Under the pieces are notes generated by a model. The model saw nothing but the letters and a program-made list of their open reading frames with translations, did no database searches and was not told the origin of the DNA. Below are positions 11,387 through 22,765 of a DNA stretch of 64,000 nt, piece after piece (within the stretch, counting starts at the first letter, position 1; the number at the start of each line of letters is the position of its first letter). Source of the DNA: Tenrec ecaudatus. Its lineage: Eukaryota; Chordata; Mammalia; Afrosoricida; Tenrecidae. A program made the translations under genes and the position numbers. The stretch is from contig NC_134546.1 in assembly GCF_050624435.1 (NCBI RefSeq), positions 15,337,001-15,401,000 of the forward strand, in the 5' to 3' direction.

Positions 11387-12839
11387 AAATAGCAGTGTGT
11401 GCCTTTTTAGCAAAAGGAAGTCAGCAAGATTATAGAAACCCTAGCTACAGAAACATAAAATTTACTTATTCTTGTCATGTTATAATTATTAGTTAGAAGG
11501 AAAACTTTATCTAATATATTTATTTTGTATCATTGCTAAAACCAAATTGATCTTATGTTCATTTCCTCTTTTGGCAATCTTGATTTGTGAGGGTATATTA
11601 TTTTTATTAGCTGAATATTGCTTTGTTTTAAAGTAAAAGCCTAGTATATCAAACTGATAAAATAGTCTATTTTGAAATCTAATAGAGGTTTCATAAAGCA
11701 ATTTTTCATACATGAATGCCACATTTTCCTATGCTTACAGATCATAAAATAAGCCATGAAAATAAGTCACAAAGTATGATATTTAGAAAGTAAAATCAAA
11801 TTTCCAGAAGTAGAGCTGTGATTACCCTGTGTTTCATAATGGATGGCACCTTTGGAAAGGGAATGAAATGTGTGAGCTAAGACATATTTGTTTGCTTATA
11901 TATATTTTAATATGAGACAGACTTATATTCAATTATACTATCAATGGTAAGTTGATTTTTAAATTTGTTTGTTTACCTTTAGTTGCTTCAATGTGTAGGG
12001 TTGATTTCTTTTTTTTCCTATTTGTGGGATTAGATGTTGTATAACACATTAACTAATTGTACTCTTATACTACATGGCAGGTGCCTAAATTTATATAGTA
12101 CTATATTTCCAAGGATGTTTTATTATCTAGGATGAAGTTCTTATCACTGTAGAGCAAATATGAAGCCATAGAACTGTACATACGCAGGTCCATTTCATGT
12201 TCAGCCCTTACAGTCACAGTGTGGAAAACGGGTGTGAATCACATGGTAAGAATAAAAGTTTCCAGAGCTTATGTAATAGAGGACACATATTTAGCAAAGG
12301 ACACATCATTATTATATTTTACTTTTTTTCATAGTTACAGGCATTGTTAACATTTTCTATGACTTGTTATACCTGTTTTAATGTAACAAAGTTAATGTAA
12401 CAAAATTAAATGCCACTTGAAAAAAATGACTATTTCAGAGGAAGTGGTTGGTGTTATTCTGGTAAGTAGCTTCCTCATTTAATTTATCCATTTTTCACTG
12501 TGCACTTCAGTGTCAGGCACTTACTTGGTTTAATACATTTGATTAGTCTCAGATACTTATCAGAACTAAAATATGAAATACTCCATGTTCAGTTACTTAC
12601 TGCCACTTCCTCTGACTCATTTGCCTCCTCTAGAGTAACAGGGTTGTATGCAGTCATTATTCCTGTTACTAACTTTTTTGTTTGTTGTTTTAATAAGATT
12701 TCATGGACAAAATGGAATTAAAAGATAAGTGGAATTTTTGCATGATTGCGTTGAATCCCCTTCATATACTGTCTTTATTCACCTAAGTTAATACATGTTA
12801 CTCTCCGTTTAGTGGTTTGCCCACTTTTCCCAACCCACT
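11387..12839. other. APLF intron, nothing recognised
   Basis: AT-rich intron with short homopolymer runs. I see no gene, RNA gene or well-preserved repeat in it. Confidence 0.5.
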
Positions 12840-15655
12840 TCTGGTGACCGTCTTAAAATGTTTCTTTCTATGTATGAATCTTTTCTTTTTTTTTTGTATG
12901 AATCTTTTCTTGATGTTTTGTATAGTAGTCGTCTCATACTATATTTGTTCTTTTGTGATAGACTACTTTTACTCAGCGTAATGTCCTCTAGGTTTTTCCA
13001 TGTTATGGATTGTTCCTTAGATTTGTCAGTCTTCTATATTGTGTTACATCGTGTGTCAGTGTACCATAGATTGATCATCCGTTCATCACTGATGAGCAGC
13101 TACGCTGCTTCTCTTTTGTCCTTGTGAATGATGCTGCATTGAGAACCTGTTCCTGCCATGACTCTTACTTCTCTAGGAGATAGACCTTGTCATGGAAGTC
13201 CTGGATCACATGCTATTGTAGTTCCAATATTTTTCAGGAGCAGCCAAACTATTTCCACAGTGACTGTATCATTTAATAGCCCGAACATATGTGTATGAAT
13301 ATTCTGATCTCTCCACACCCTTACTAGCATTTGTTGTTTTGGGTTGTTTTACTTAGCTGTTAATGCTAGGATGATATGCTATCTCATTATTTTGATTAGC
13401 ATCTCTAATGGTGAATGAAATCATTTTTTCATGTGTTTGTTAGTCATATGAATGTCTTTATTAGTAGTCAAGTGCCTATTCATACCTTCTGCCCACTTAA
13501 AAATTGATAGTTTTTTCTTGTTTATTTGTTGACATTTTGTATAAATTTTAGAAATTAATCTTTTGTATGATATATAATTGGCCAAATATTTGTCCTAGTC
13601 TTCTACTATTTGTGTGGTTTTAGGTATGTTTGATTTAAGTTTGTGCCCGGTGTTAGGGCCCTTACAGTTACTGCATTTTTTCTTGGATAATCTTTATAGG
13701 TTTAGGTTTCACATTTAGGTCTCTGAGCTATCTAGAGTCAGTTTTAGTATATGAAGAGATACATGAATGCTGTTCCACTTTTTACAAATGGATATCTAGT
13801 TTCCTAGTATGTGTTAATCTGGGTAGACTAGAGAAACAAATTCATAGAGACTCATGTGTATAAGAAAGAGGTTTATATACAAGAGCAGTTGAATATTGAG
13901 AAAACATCCCAGCCCAGTTCCGATCAAGGCTATAAGTCCTATATTAACCCATATGTCTAATATCAATCTATAAAGTCCTCTTCAGACTCACGAAACACAT
14001 GTAATGACCCCGAATGCAGGGTGATCACACAGGCCAGTAGATGGGAAATCTTATGGATCCAGTGGCATTGTAAGCATTTAAGCACTGGCAAGGGTTTCCA
14101 CTTGGCTTCTCCAGGTTCCAGGGCTACATCAGGGTAGGTCCATGTGGCTTCTACTCAGGGATACCTCGCAGGACATGAGCAGAGAGAGAGAGAAGTGTCT
14201 TCAGCCTCCAAGGAGGAAAATACAGGAGTTCCCAGAATTCCAAGAGGAAGGCCATACCCACATAGAGGCCTCATTACCTTATGATCCAGTGGACAGATTA
14301 GACTCCACCCCTTCACTGTTAATCCTTTCAAGTCTCAAATTGACACCAGATTATGTAACTACCACATAGCACCATTTGTTCAAGAGACTATCTCTTCTCC
14401 ATTTGATGTATTTCAGACCTTTTTTAAAGATCAGCTGGATGGATTTCTGTCTGGTCTCTCAGTTCTGTTCTATTGGTCCGTGTCTGTCATTGTATCAATA
14501 CCAGGCTGTTTTGACTACTAAGGGCGTAGAGCTGGTTTTGAGATGGAGGAATGTGAGGCCTCCTACTTTGTTCCTCATTTTTAGGACTGTCCTTATCTAG
14601 GGTCTCTTTGATTCTCATAAAAAGTTGATTCATTTTCCATCTTGTTAAAGAAGGATGTTGGTATCTAGATCAGGATTTCGTTTGATCTGTAGAGTCCTTT
14701 GGGCAGTATTAACATTTTTATAATATAAACATGATGTGTTCTTCTCTTTATATAAGTCCCTTTTAATTTCACACGGTAGTGTTTGTAATCTTCTTTATAT
14801 AAGTTTTGCATCTCCAGTCAGTTATATTTCTAAATACTTCATCTCTGACTGGCATTGTAAATGGTGTTTCCCTGAATTCTTTCAGAGACCACTTCATTAT
14901 TGCAGAGGAATCTGATAGATTTATGTATTTTTAATGCTTATCTTATAGCCTGCCACTTTAATGAATTCTTATATTAGTTTCAGTAGTTTTCTTATTAAAT
15001 CCCTGGGATATTTTATGTAGGGTCATATCATGGGCAGCAGAGATAGGTTTACTTCTCCTTAGCCAATTTACATACCTTTTATTTCCCGTACTTGCCTTAT
15101 TTCTCTGATGGGGACTTGCAGTGTAATAGTGGGGAGAAGCGGTGATAAAAGGAATCCTTACTTTGTTCTTGTTTGCAGATAGAACATTTTCCATCTGTTT
15201 CCGTTGAGACTAATATTTACTCTGGTTTTGTGGCTATACTCTTAATTATATTAAAGAATTTATCATATTCCTGTTATACTGCATGTTGGGGTGTGTCATA
15301 GGTCCCATGTCATTGTTTTATTTATGTGGTGGATTTTGTTGATTGTTTTTCTAGTGTTGAACCCTCCTTACATACTTGGTACGGATCCTACTGGATCGTG
15401 ATGTATGGCATGGGCTTAAAAAGTTTATTGGAAAATGGAATTTCTTCATGTAGTTTTTTATTTGCAAGTAATTTACATATTGTAATTCAGTAGTTCAATC
15501 ATTCAATCATATCACGAAGAATTGTACAGTCACCCTACATGAATTTTAGAAAGTCCCCCCTCCCCCCTAGCCAAGTTGCCTATAGGATGATGCAATTACG
15601 GTCCATTCCAGTACTCTCTTTCCCCTCCCGTCTTTGTTAGTTACCCCTGACATGA
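12840..15655 (-). mobile_element. Degenerate L1 ORF2/3' region, interrupted by an LTR
   Basis: Reversed L1 landmarks in order: GCGTAATGTCCTCTAGG near 12976, TTGTTTTGGG... near 13334, TCATTTTTTCATGTGTTTG near 13420, ATTGGTCCGTGTCTG near 14472, CCAGGCTGTTTTGAC near 14500, and TTGAACCCTCCTTACATAC near 15357, the last corresponding to the reverse-transcriptase part of ORF2. Interrupted at 13810-14366 by a solo LTR. From about 15440 to 15655 it runs into another reversed 3'-UTR-like L1 segment also present at 23338-23630. Confidence 0.75.
13810..14366 (+). mobile_element. Solo LTR, ERVL/MaLR-like (endogenous retrovirus)
   Basis: Starts TGTGTTAATCTGGGTAGACT and ends TGTAACTACCACA, giving TG...CA ends over 557 bp. 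The flanks TAGTA (13805-13809) and TAGCA (14367-14371) are a 5-bp target duplication with one mismatch. It interrupts a reversed L1 exactly between CTAGTTTC and CACCATTTGTT. No internal viral sequence is attached. Confidence 0.78.
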
Positions 15656-15669
15656 TGGGCACTCCTTTC

Positions 15670-16195
15670 TTTTTTTTTTTTTAATAAATCATTTTATTGG
15701 GACTCATACAACTCTTATCACAATCCATATATACATCAATTGTGTCAAGCACCCTTATACATTCATTGCCCTCATCATTCTCAAAATTTGCCTTCCACTT
15801 GGGTTCCTGGAATCAGCTTCTCATTTTCCTTTTTTCCCTCCCCCTGCCCTCCCTCTCTGCTCCCCCCTCCCTCATGAACCCTTGATAATTTATAAATTAT
15901 TGTTTTATCTTACCTTACTTACACTGCCTGGCATCTCCCCTCACCCACTTTCCTGTTGCCCATCCCTCAGAGAGGAGGTTACATGTAGATCCCTGAGGTC
16001 AGTTCCCCCTTCTACACCCCCTTCCCTCCTGGTGTCGCCACTCTCACCGCTGGTCCTGAGGGGTTCATCTGTCCTAGATTCCCTGTGTTTCCAGATCCCT
16101 ACTGCACTGTTGTGCATCCTCTGATCTAACCAGGTCCGCAAGGTAGAATTGGGATCATGATAATTGGGGTGAAGGAAGAGTTATGGGACTGGCAT
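15670..16195 (-). mobile_element. L1-like retroelement 3' end (copy with poly(A) on the left)
   Basis: The reversed poly(A) tail and AATAAA-containing end are at 15668-15705, followed by TTGGGACTCATACAACTC, the CT-rich block, and CCTGAGGGGTTCATCTGTCC near 16055. It is unusually close to the 3' end of the copy at 20770-21278 and shares about 20 bp of sequence beyond the tail (see findings). 5' truncated. Confidence 0.85.
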
Positions 16196-16480
16196 AGGGG
16201 GACTGAGTAACCGACATGGGTTCACATGTACAGCTTCCTAATGTGCTTGTGTCAGAAGCAACTATTTTTACTTGGTAAAAGTTCGTTCATTCATTCAGTA
16301 GTGATTAAATGTTTCACTATCTCTTGGTGTTAAGCAAGTAGTGAGGATGAAACCTGTAAGAAACCATACTTTCTTGCTCTTAACAAGGCAGGGAGAAGAG
16401 ACAGAGTGTACAGAAATATTTTCTCAATGGAAGGTAAGAACATCTTCTGTGAAGATGGGAAACAGTCTTGATGAGTTTCT

Positions 16481-16580
16481 AGTCCTGGAAAGAGTTGCGG
16501 TCTTGGGAACTCCCAGGAGGCAGTTCTGCCCTGTCCTACAGGGTCACTATGAGTCTGCATCAACTTAGTGACAGGGAGGT
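16481..16580 (+). repeat. Partial AfroSINE-like SINE (body only)
   Basis: Only the 3' body is present: AGAGTTGCGGTCTTGGGAAC, GGCAGTTCTGCCCTGTCC, GGTCACTATGAGTCTG. The head is missing. Confidence 0.7.
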
Positions 16581-16798
16581 GTCTGTCTGTTGTGGTGCTG
16601 GAATGGGATGTCTAGGAGATGCTATTAAGTCCAGCCTTTAGACTTCCTTTTTCTGAGGCTAAATTAGCCCTGTTCTTCATTGTTCTTCATCGTTCTTCAT
16701 TTTTTTAACTGGGCAAATAAGCAAAAAAACAAAACACAAACAAACAAAGCAATTCAATATAACTTAAGTAATTATACTATATATAGAGAGAGTGTGCG

Positions 16799-16970
16799 AC
16801 CTGGTGGGGTAGTGGTAACACATTGGGTTGTGATCTAGATGGTCAGCAGTTCAAAACCGCAAGCAGCTCTCCGGAGAAAGACTGGGCTTTCTACTCCCAT
16901 AAACAGGTACAGTCTTGGAAACCCATACGGGGTTCCTTATGAGTCTGCACTGACTCAGTGTCAGAGAGTA
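16799..16970 (+). repeat. AfroSINE-like SINE
   Basis: Sense copy: ACCTGGTGGGGTAGTGGTAA (A-box region), GGTCAGCAGTTCAAAACC (B box), AAAGACTGGGCTTTCTACTC, and a body ending ATGAGTCTGCACTGACTCAG. Well preserved. Confidence 0.88.
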
Positions 16971-17269
16971 GGTTATATGTGGATTTAATAATATCTTAAC
17001 GTTATATAGAGATCTAAATTGGCAAGTCTCCCCATTCAACTTCATTATTTCCCCATCTCTTATGATGGATGAAATTGCCAAACTCTCAGAATGTGGATCT
17101 TTAGCCTTAAAACTCAATCATGCCCTGCAGGAGGGAGCACAGAAGGCACCCCTAGAGAGGAGGCTCTCTTAGAGCGAGCGGTAGCCCAGCAGCTCACAAA
17201 CTGATGCGCAGTGTGGGCTCTGAGAGGGGAAGTTGTTGCCCTGAGTGCATGCTTTCCTACTTGCCTTGT

Positions 17270-17412
17270 GAACTTGGCACTTGTACTATGACTGGTGCAG
17301 CTAAGGATCAGACTTTTAAATTTTATTTAACTTGAATCAATTTACATTTAAACACAAAAACCAGATGCTAGGGCCTATCATATTGAACAATGTGATTTTA
17401 ATTTAAAAACAA
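17270..17412 (+). mobile_element. Relic of ancient hAT-like DNA transposon (copy 1)
   Basis: About 140 bp closely matching 18220-18364, with the shared core CTTGAATCAATTTACATTTA and the end CCTATCATATTGAACA. The pattern (GTAGCCAC..., GCACTTG..., TTGGACAGC-like ends) resembles Charlie/MER-type elements. Family is inferred. Confidence 0.5.
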
Positions 17413-17944
17413 CAACAACAAGGTTAATGCAATCCTAGCAAATTTTACTGACTGGATTGAAAAATAACAACAACAAAAAAACATGTTTCTCTAATAACCA
17501 GGTGGCTAAATGTCCATATATACATTCCATTATGCCAGCACTGTGAAAAAATATGGCCTACTCTTTTAATATTTAAAATAAATACATATTTTTGTACTTT
17601 AAGTATTCAAACTTTATTATTTTTATAATAAAATAGTTATATTTTTCCTGTGTGCTCCACTCCTTTGTGATATAGGTGAACACAATAAATTATTTCTAAC
17701 ATGAGTTATTTTGGTATGACTCTTAGACATTCATTAAGTCAAACATTGTCTAACATTCTGCATTTGCTCCAAATACTAATTTTCTCTTTATTGTAATTGG
17801 TTAGTCAATTGGAAGTAATTATAAATAAATTATTTTAAGTTATGATAACATTCTGGAAATTTTTCAAAGCTTGAGACTTTGGTAATCGTGGGTAAGTTTT
17901 ACTAGTTTCAGTCGAAAATCTGCAGTCTAACACTATCTAGTAGT

Positions 17945-18365
17945 ACTTTCCGCGATGAGGGGATGTCTCTACTTGTGCTGTCCAATGTCATCGTGGTTAT
18001 TCATTGGGCTGCTCACCAGAAAGCCAGCGGGTGGAAACCACTAGCCACTCCACAGGAGGAGGCGGAGGCGTTCGGCTCCTATAAAGAGTTGCAGTCCCAG
18101 AAGCCCCCGGGGCAGTTCTACCCGGTCCTATCTGGTCACTATGGCTTGGAAACAACCTGACAGCAGTGAGTGTGTTTGGTTGGGTGGTGCCGTCCTATTC
18201 AGTAGCCACTCGGCACATATGGCTTTGTAGCACTTGAAGTGTGACCGGGGCAGCTAAAGATCAGAATTTTATATTTTATTTAACTTGAATCAATTTACAT
18301 TTAAACACAAATGCCAGGTTCTAGGACCTATCATATTGAACAATATGATTTTAATTTAAAAAAAT
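17945..18365 (+). mobile_element. Relic of ancient hAT-like DNA transposon (copy 2), split by a SINE
   Basis: The 5' part ending TTGTGCTGTCCAAT (to 17986) and the 3' part from 18187 (ATTCAGTAGCCACTCGGCAC, then GTAGCACTTGAAGTGTGACC) match the layout of ancient hAT elements, whose ends read GTGCTGTCCAATA. A SINE at 17987-18186 interrupts it. Confidence 0.55.
17987..18186 (+). repeat. AfroSINE-like SINE with target-site duplication
   Basis: Sense copy with ATTGGGCTGCTCACC, a decayed B box, AGAGTTGCAGTCCCAGAAG, GGCAGTTCTACCCGGTCC and GGAAACAACCTGACAGCAG. It is flanked by GTGCTGTCCAAT (17975-17986) and GTGCCGTCCTAT (18187-18198), a 12-bp duplication with two mismatches. Confidence 0.85.
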
Positions 18366-19139
18366 CAGAAGAAAAAGAGACCCTCTCTCCTCAGCCATGA
18401 TTATTTAAAAATTACTACTGAAGTCGTTTGTCAGCAAGGACAGTGACTAAAATCAGAAAAACCCTACTGTTAGGATCCTGGCTTAGCCATTTGGATTTTG
18501 CCTCAGCTGCCACTCCCCGGCGTCAGAGGGGCAACGCCAGGGAAGCACTTGAGAGGGTTTGCAGACAATGCGTGATAAACCCTCAGCCTCTGGGCCAGGA
18601 GGTGGGAAGCGGGGAGAGATCAACATTAGCCAGTCATCCACTCAGGGTCTGCTCAAGAAAGGAGTACTGAGCACTGGCTACCTGCCAGGCCCACTGTCAG
18701 CGTGCATGGCGTCATGGTATTGCTAATATCTCTTCCATCTCTTCTGCTCTTATCGTCTTTTCCATAATAATCAACATTAAAGACAGTGCAAGAGTGCAAC
18801 CACAGTTAATTAGGGTCATAACAGTGATTCTGAGGTGGGAAAAGAAAGATTGCACAATGGATCGTGTGTTTGGGGTAATTAACCCAAATATGACCTTTCG
18901 ATGGAAAAGAAGCTCCACGCTGGGAGAAACGAAGTGGACAGGTTCCCCGTGACCAAGGGCGCTGCAAATGAACAGAGCTCCCACGAGGGTTCATGGGGGG
19001 TCTTTCCTTGATGATCGTCCTGGCACGGGTCACCGACTTGTTTGATTCATGATTTAGTAAAGAACAATGAGAGTTAGACACTAGGCGAGGTGGGACAGGA
19101 AAATGGGGCTATCCATTACAAAGTCATTCTCCATCTTTT
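18366..19139. other. APLF intron, nothing recognised
   Basis: Mixed-composition intronic DNA. I see short open frames without recognisable domains and no clear repeat. Confidence 0.45.
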
Positions 19140-21278
19140 AACCTAGAGGAGGAGTGGTCTTTTGATACTTGCTTTTGGTAACTTGCCCAGAAATTTCACA
19201 TTGTACAGAGAGGACCGTATAGCCAGCCCCAGGGCGAGATGTGACATCCTGCACTGACCCATGTGGGGACGTGCGACTGAGCTGACCCCAACACAGTGAG
19301 GCAAAACACGGGGAATGCAATGGAGCAGTGGGGGAAGGAGAGCAAGGTGGTCCCGAGGGAGTAAGGAGTATAAAGGATGGACTTTGGGGCCAGGATGTGG
19401 CACCCCATGAGACTCGTGCAGAAAACACTCCTAAAAGTCAACAAACAGACCTTAAACTACTAACAAACTTTTTTTTGGGGGTGGGGGGAAGTCTTTGTTT
19501 TGTTTTTTCTTTTTTCTCTTCTTTTAAATTTTGTATGTCAGTGGCTTTTTTGTTTGTTAGCGTATTGGTGTTGCTGCCATCGATGCCATGTTCTTATGTG
19601 CCACTTTGGTGCTGTCAAAGCCACCTGCAATTTTATGTACATATTACTCTATCTGCAGGTCCACCTAGATAAGACAGGCTGAACAATGTGAGATGAAAAT
19701 AACGAGACCAATGGTCGCGGAGGGACAGGAGAGTGTGGGAGGTAGGGGAAGGGAGGAAGTGTCAGCCAACCCAGGGACAAGGAAACAACGAGTGGTTCAA
19801 AACCAGTGGAGGGACGGGAGGGGAGGACTGGTAGGGAGTGACCAAGGGCAAGGTAACTGAGAGGAATTACTGAAACCAGAATGAAGGCTGAACATGGTAG
19901 TGGGACAGGAGGAAAGCATACGGAAATAGAGGAAAGGAGTAGGAGGCAAAGGGCATACTTAGAAGTCTAAATACTGACATGTACATGTGTAAATATATTT
20001 ATGATTATGGGGAAAATAGACCTATGTGCATATAGTTATAGGTTTAGTAGTATGTTAGCAGGTGGACATTGGGCCTCCTCATGTGCATTCCCTCAATACA
20101 AGAGTACCTTGCTCAGCTAAACGGTTATTTCATGATACCCACATTCTCGACATGATCGCTAAAGACAGACATATGCATAAACAAACATGGTGAAGAAAGC
20201 TGATGGTGCCCGACTATCAAAAAGATATAGTGTCCGGGGTCTTAAAGGTTTGAAGGTAAACAAGTGGCCATCTAGCTCAGAAGCAACAAAGCCCACAGAG
20301 AAGAAGCACACCAGCCTGTGTGAACATGAGATGTTGAAGGGACCAGGTAGCAGACACCAAGGAACAAAAACCATCATTGTGTGATCGCCTCCCCACATAC
20401 ACGCTGAAGACAAATGTGTGCATAAGTAAGTGCGGTGAAGAAGGCTGATGGTGCCTGGTTATTGAAAGATGTAGCATCTGGGGACTTAAAGGCTTAAAAG
20501 TAAACAGGCGGGCATCTAGCTCAGAAGCAACAATGTCTACATGGAAGCAACACACCAACATGTGTGATCATGAAGGGCCGAGGGGACCAGGTTTCAAGCA
20601 TCAAATATGTGTGTGTGTGGGGAATCATATCATTGTGAATGAGGGGATTGCATGATGGGGACCCAATGCCTATCTGTAGACAAGTGGACATCCCTTGCAG
20701 AGGAGTAGTGGGGAGGAGATGAGTCACTCAGGGTTCAGTGTAGCAACAATGAAACTCATAACCCTTCTCTAGTTCTTAAATGCTTCCTCTCCCAACTATC
20801 ATGATCCTAACTCTACCTTGCAAACCTAGTTAGACCAGAGGATGCACAGCGGTACAGATGGGATCTGGAAACACAGGGAATCTAGGACAGATGAACCCCT
20901 CAGGACCAACGGTGAGAGTGGTGATACTCGGAGGGAAGGGGGGGTACAAAGGGGGAACCGATCACGGGGATTTACATACAACCTCCTCTCTGGTGGATGG
21001 GCAACAGAAAAGTGGGTGAAGGGAGACACCGGGCAGTGTAAGGTAAGATAAAACAATAATTTATAAGTTATCAAGGGCTCATGAGGGAGGGGGGAGCGGG
21101 GAGGGAGGGGGAGGGAAAAAAGGAAAATGAGAAGCTGATTCCAGGAACCCAAGTGGAAGGCGAATTTTGAGAATGATGAGGGCAACGAATGTATAAGGGT
21201 GCTTGACACAACTGATGTATGTATGGATTGTTATAAGAGTTGTATGAGCCCCAATAAAAATGATTTATTAAAAAAAAA
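19140..21278 (+). mobile_element. Long L1-like retroelement 3' end, about 2.1 kb
   Basis: This is the longest copy of the recurring element. The 3' end reads GTTGTATGAGCCCCAATAAA followed by ATGATTTATT and poly(A) at 21267-21278, so it is a polyadenylated retroelement on the + strand. No reverse transcriptase is visible. The upstream part (T/G-rich 19470-19520) and the rest look like an L1 3' untranslated region. A module of about 245 bp is present twice in tandem (20162-20404 and 20405-20640). The left boundary is uncertain because I see no target duplication. It is either a 5'-truncated L1 or a non-autonomous L1-dependent element. Confidence 0.72.
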
Positions 21279-21993
21279 AGAAAGGAATGCCCATCAAATG
21301 ACCATGAGCAGCCCTTTGCTTTGGAATTTCGCAGCTCGGACAGTTTTGCATTCTCTGCAGCATGTTATGTGTGGATCAAGTACCCAGACATTTAACTAAT
21401 GACCTCATACAAGGGGCCACAGAGCCTGTAATCAAAAGCAGGTCTTTGAGCAATTTCTCCTGTTTTTGAACACTGACTTTGGAATGCATCGTATGAATTT
21501 CTCAGTGCATGTTGACTTTCCTGGTAATATTTTTCTTATAACAAATGATTGGTGTACTTGAACTGACGGGGCTTACTTTTTTCCATTAGGCTTCAAGAAG
21601 AGCCTCACCGGGCCCATTCGATCCTATCTATGTATATCTCAATCTTTCATTTTTTATATGCTACTTCCTATTATGATTTTGTGCGTATGATAGATGAGGA
21701 ATATGGATCATTTCCATTTTCTGGTCCCACCCAGTCTTTCTCTAGACTGTGAGTTATGAGGGAAGATCGTGGTCTTGCATATAAAAATGTGCTGGCATGG
21801 AGTCAGCACTAACATAAACACTGTAATCGAACAATAAAGTACAAATGATTTTCAATGAGAGACCTTTGGGGCCTCCTCTTATTTATATGCCAGTTAATCC
21901 TACAACTTTTTAGTATTGGGAAAGCACTCCCTGAGCATAGCCTTGATATGGAAAACACTATCTTATGTTCGTTTCTTTTCTTTTCCCTTCTAG
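21279..21993. other. APLF intron upstream of the 47-bp exon
   Basis: No recognised repeat. It ends in the pyrimidine tract CTTTTCTTTTCCCTTCTAG that forms the acceptor of the next APLF exon at 21994. Confidence 0.6.
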
Positions 21994-22040
21994 GAAGAAT
22001 CCTCAGCACAAGAGAGAATATAAACATAGTGCCCCTCCAG
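21994..22040 (+). CDS. APLF: APLF 47-nt exon: His pair of PBZ finger 2
   Basis: The acceptor is CCCTTCTAG (21993) and the donor is CCAG|GTAAG at 22041. The exon completes the split Arg codon and encodes KNPQHKREYKH, supplying the two His of PBZ2 (C-x5-C-x6-H-x5-H), then SAPP and the first base of a Gly codon. All eight zinc ligands of the two fingers are therefore intact in this genome. The exon is unusual because its 3' half, donor included, is tandemly duplicated immediately downstream (period 57 bp). The original donor matches the consensus well (CAG|GTAAG) and I chose it because it keeps the reading frame into the terminal exon at 31385 and agrees with the human protein layout. Confidence 0.93.
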
Positions 22041-22124
22041 GTAAGAAGTGCTGCTTCCAGAAACGCGAGATAGAATATAAACATAGTGCCCTCCAGGTGA
22101 GAAGCACTTGCTCCAGAAACGCGA
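22012..22124 (+). repeat. 57-bp tandem duplication spanning a splice donor
   Basis: Copy 1 (22012-22068) and copy 2 (22069-22124) share GAATATAAACATAGTGCCC, then TCCAGGT(A/G)AGAAG and CTCCAGAAACGCGAGA-like ends. Copy 2 has lost one C in the run before TCCAG, so its donor lies 56 nt, not 57 nt, after the first. Confidence 0.93.
22097..22102 (+). promoter_or_regulatory. Potential duplicated 5' splice site
   Basis: CCAG|GTGAG at 22096/22097 is a good consensus donor created by the tandem duplication. Its use would add 56 nt to the upstream exon and shift the frame of the terminal exon, reaching a stop about 70 nt into it. Confidence 0.55.
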
Positions 22125-22607
22125 GAGAACAGGAGAGTGACTCTCCTCTTAATTATGTGCTGTACGTGTTTGAAAACCTCTGCTTCTCTTCGTTTTTTGA
22201 ATTGCTGATTTTAATTATTTTTCCTAGATAGAAACAAAAATATAAACCTTGTATATGTTTTCCATATAGTACACATGTATTCTGTCACTTTAGGATTCTT
22301 TTGTTTGCAATCATGTAAAAACACCATCTCAAACTGACATGAGAGATAATGAGAACTTATTGACTCCCATCACTGAGAAGTCCAGAGGTAGGGCTGGGTC
22401 AGACAAGATCCTTTGCTGTCACTTAATAATGTCATCAAGGGCCCAATATCCTTCCATCAATCTGTCCTTACAGGGCTTATTGCCATCCTAGGGCTGGCTT
22501 TCTTCCCAACTGTAGACAGCCCTGTTCAATTATGACTATTAGCCTTTGTATTATAAGCTCTTGCATCTAAGGAGGCAAGTTATGAAAATGTGCTCCTCTC
22601 ACTGGCT

Positions 22608-22765
22608 TAAGTCCTCAACGCGATGGAGGGACAGTGCCTGCGACAGTGGACACAGGCATAGGAACAATTGTGACCATGGGGGAGGGCCACGCAGCCTTCC
22701 TTTGTGTTGTCCATGAGGTCACTCACGATGCATGAGAACTGACTCGACAGCTGACAACAACTGGC
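22608..22765 (+). mobile_element. RTE LINE 3' end fragment
   Basis: Short sense fragment: CAACGCGATGGAGGGACAG, ATAGGAACAATTGTGACCATG, and a tail AACTGACTCGACAGCTGACAACAAC. This is the extreme 3' end of the RTE family. Confidence 0.75.

Noticed and set aside
19328-19672. 114-codon frame as a retroelement protein
   Set aside because: Only untranslated-type sequence of the L1-like element; no reverse transcriptase, endonuclease or zinc-finger motif.
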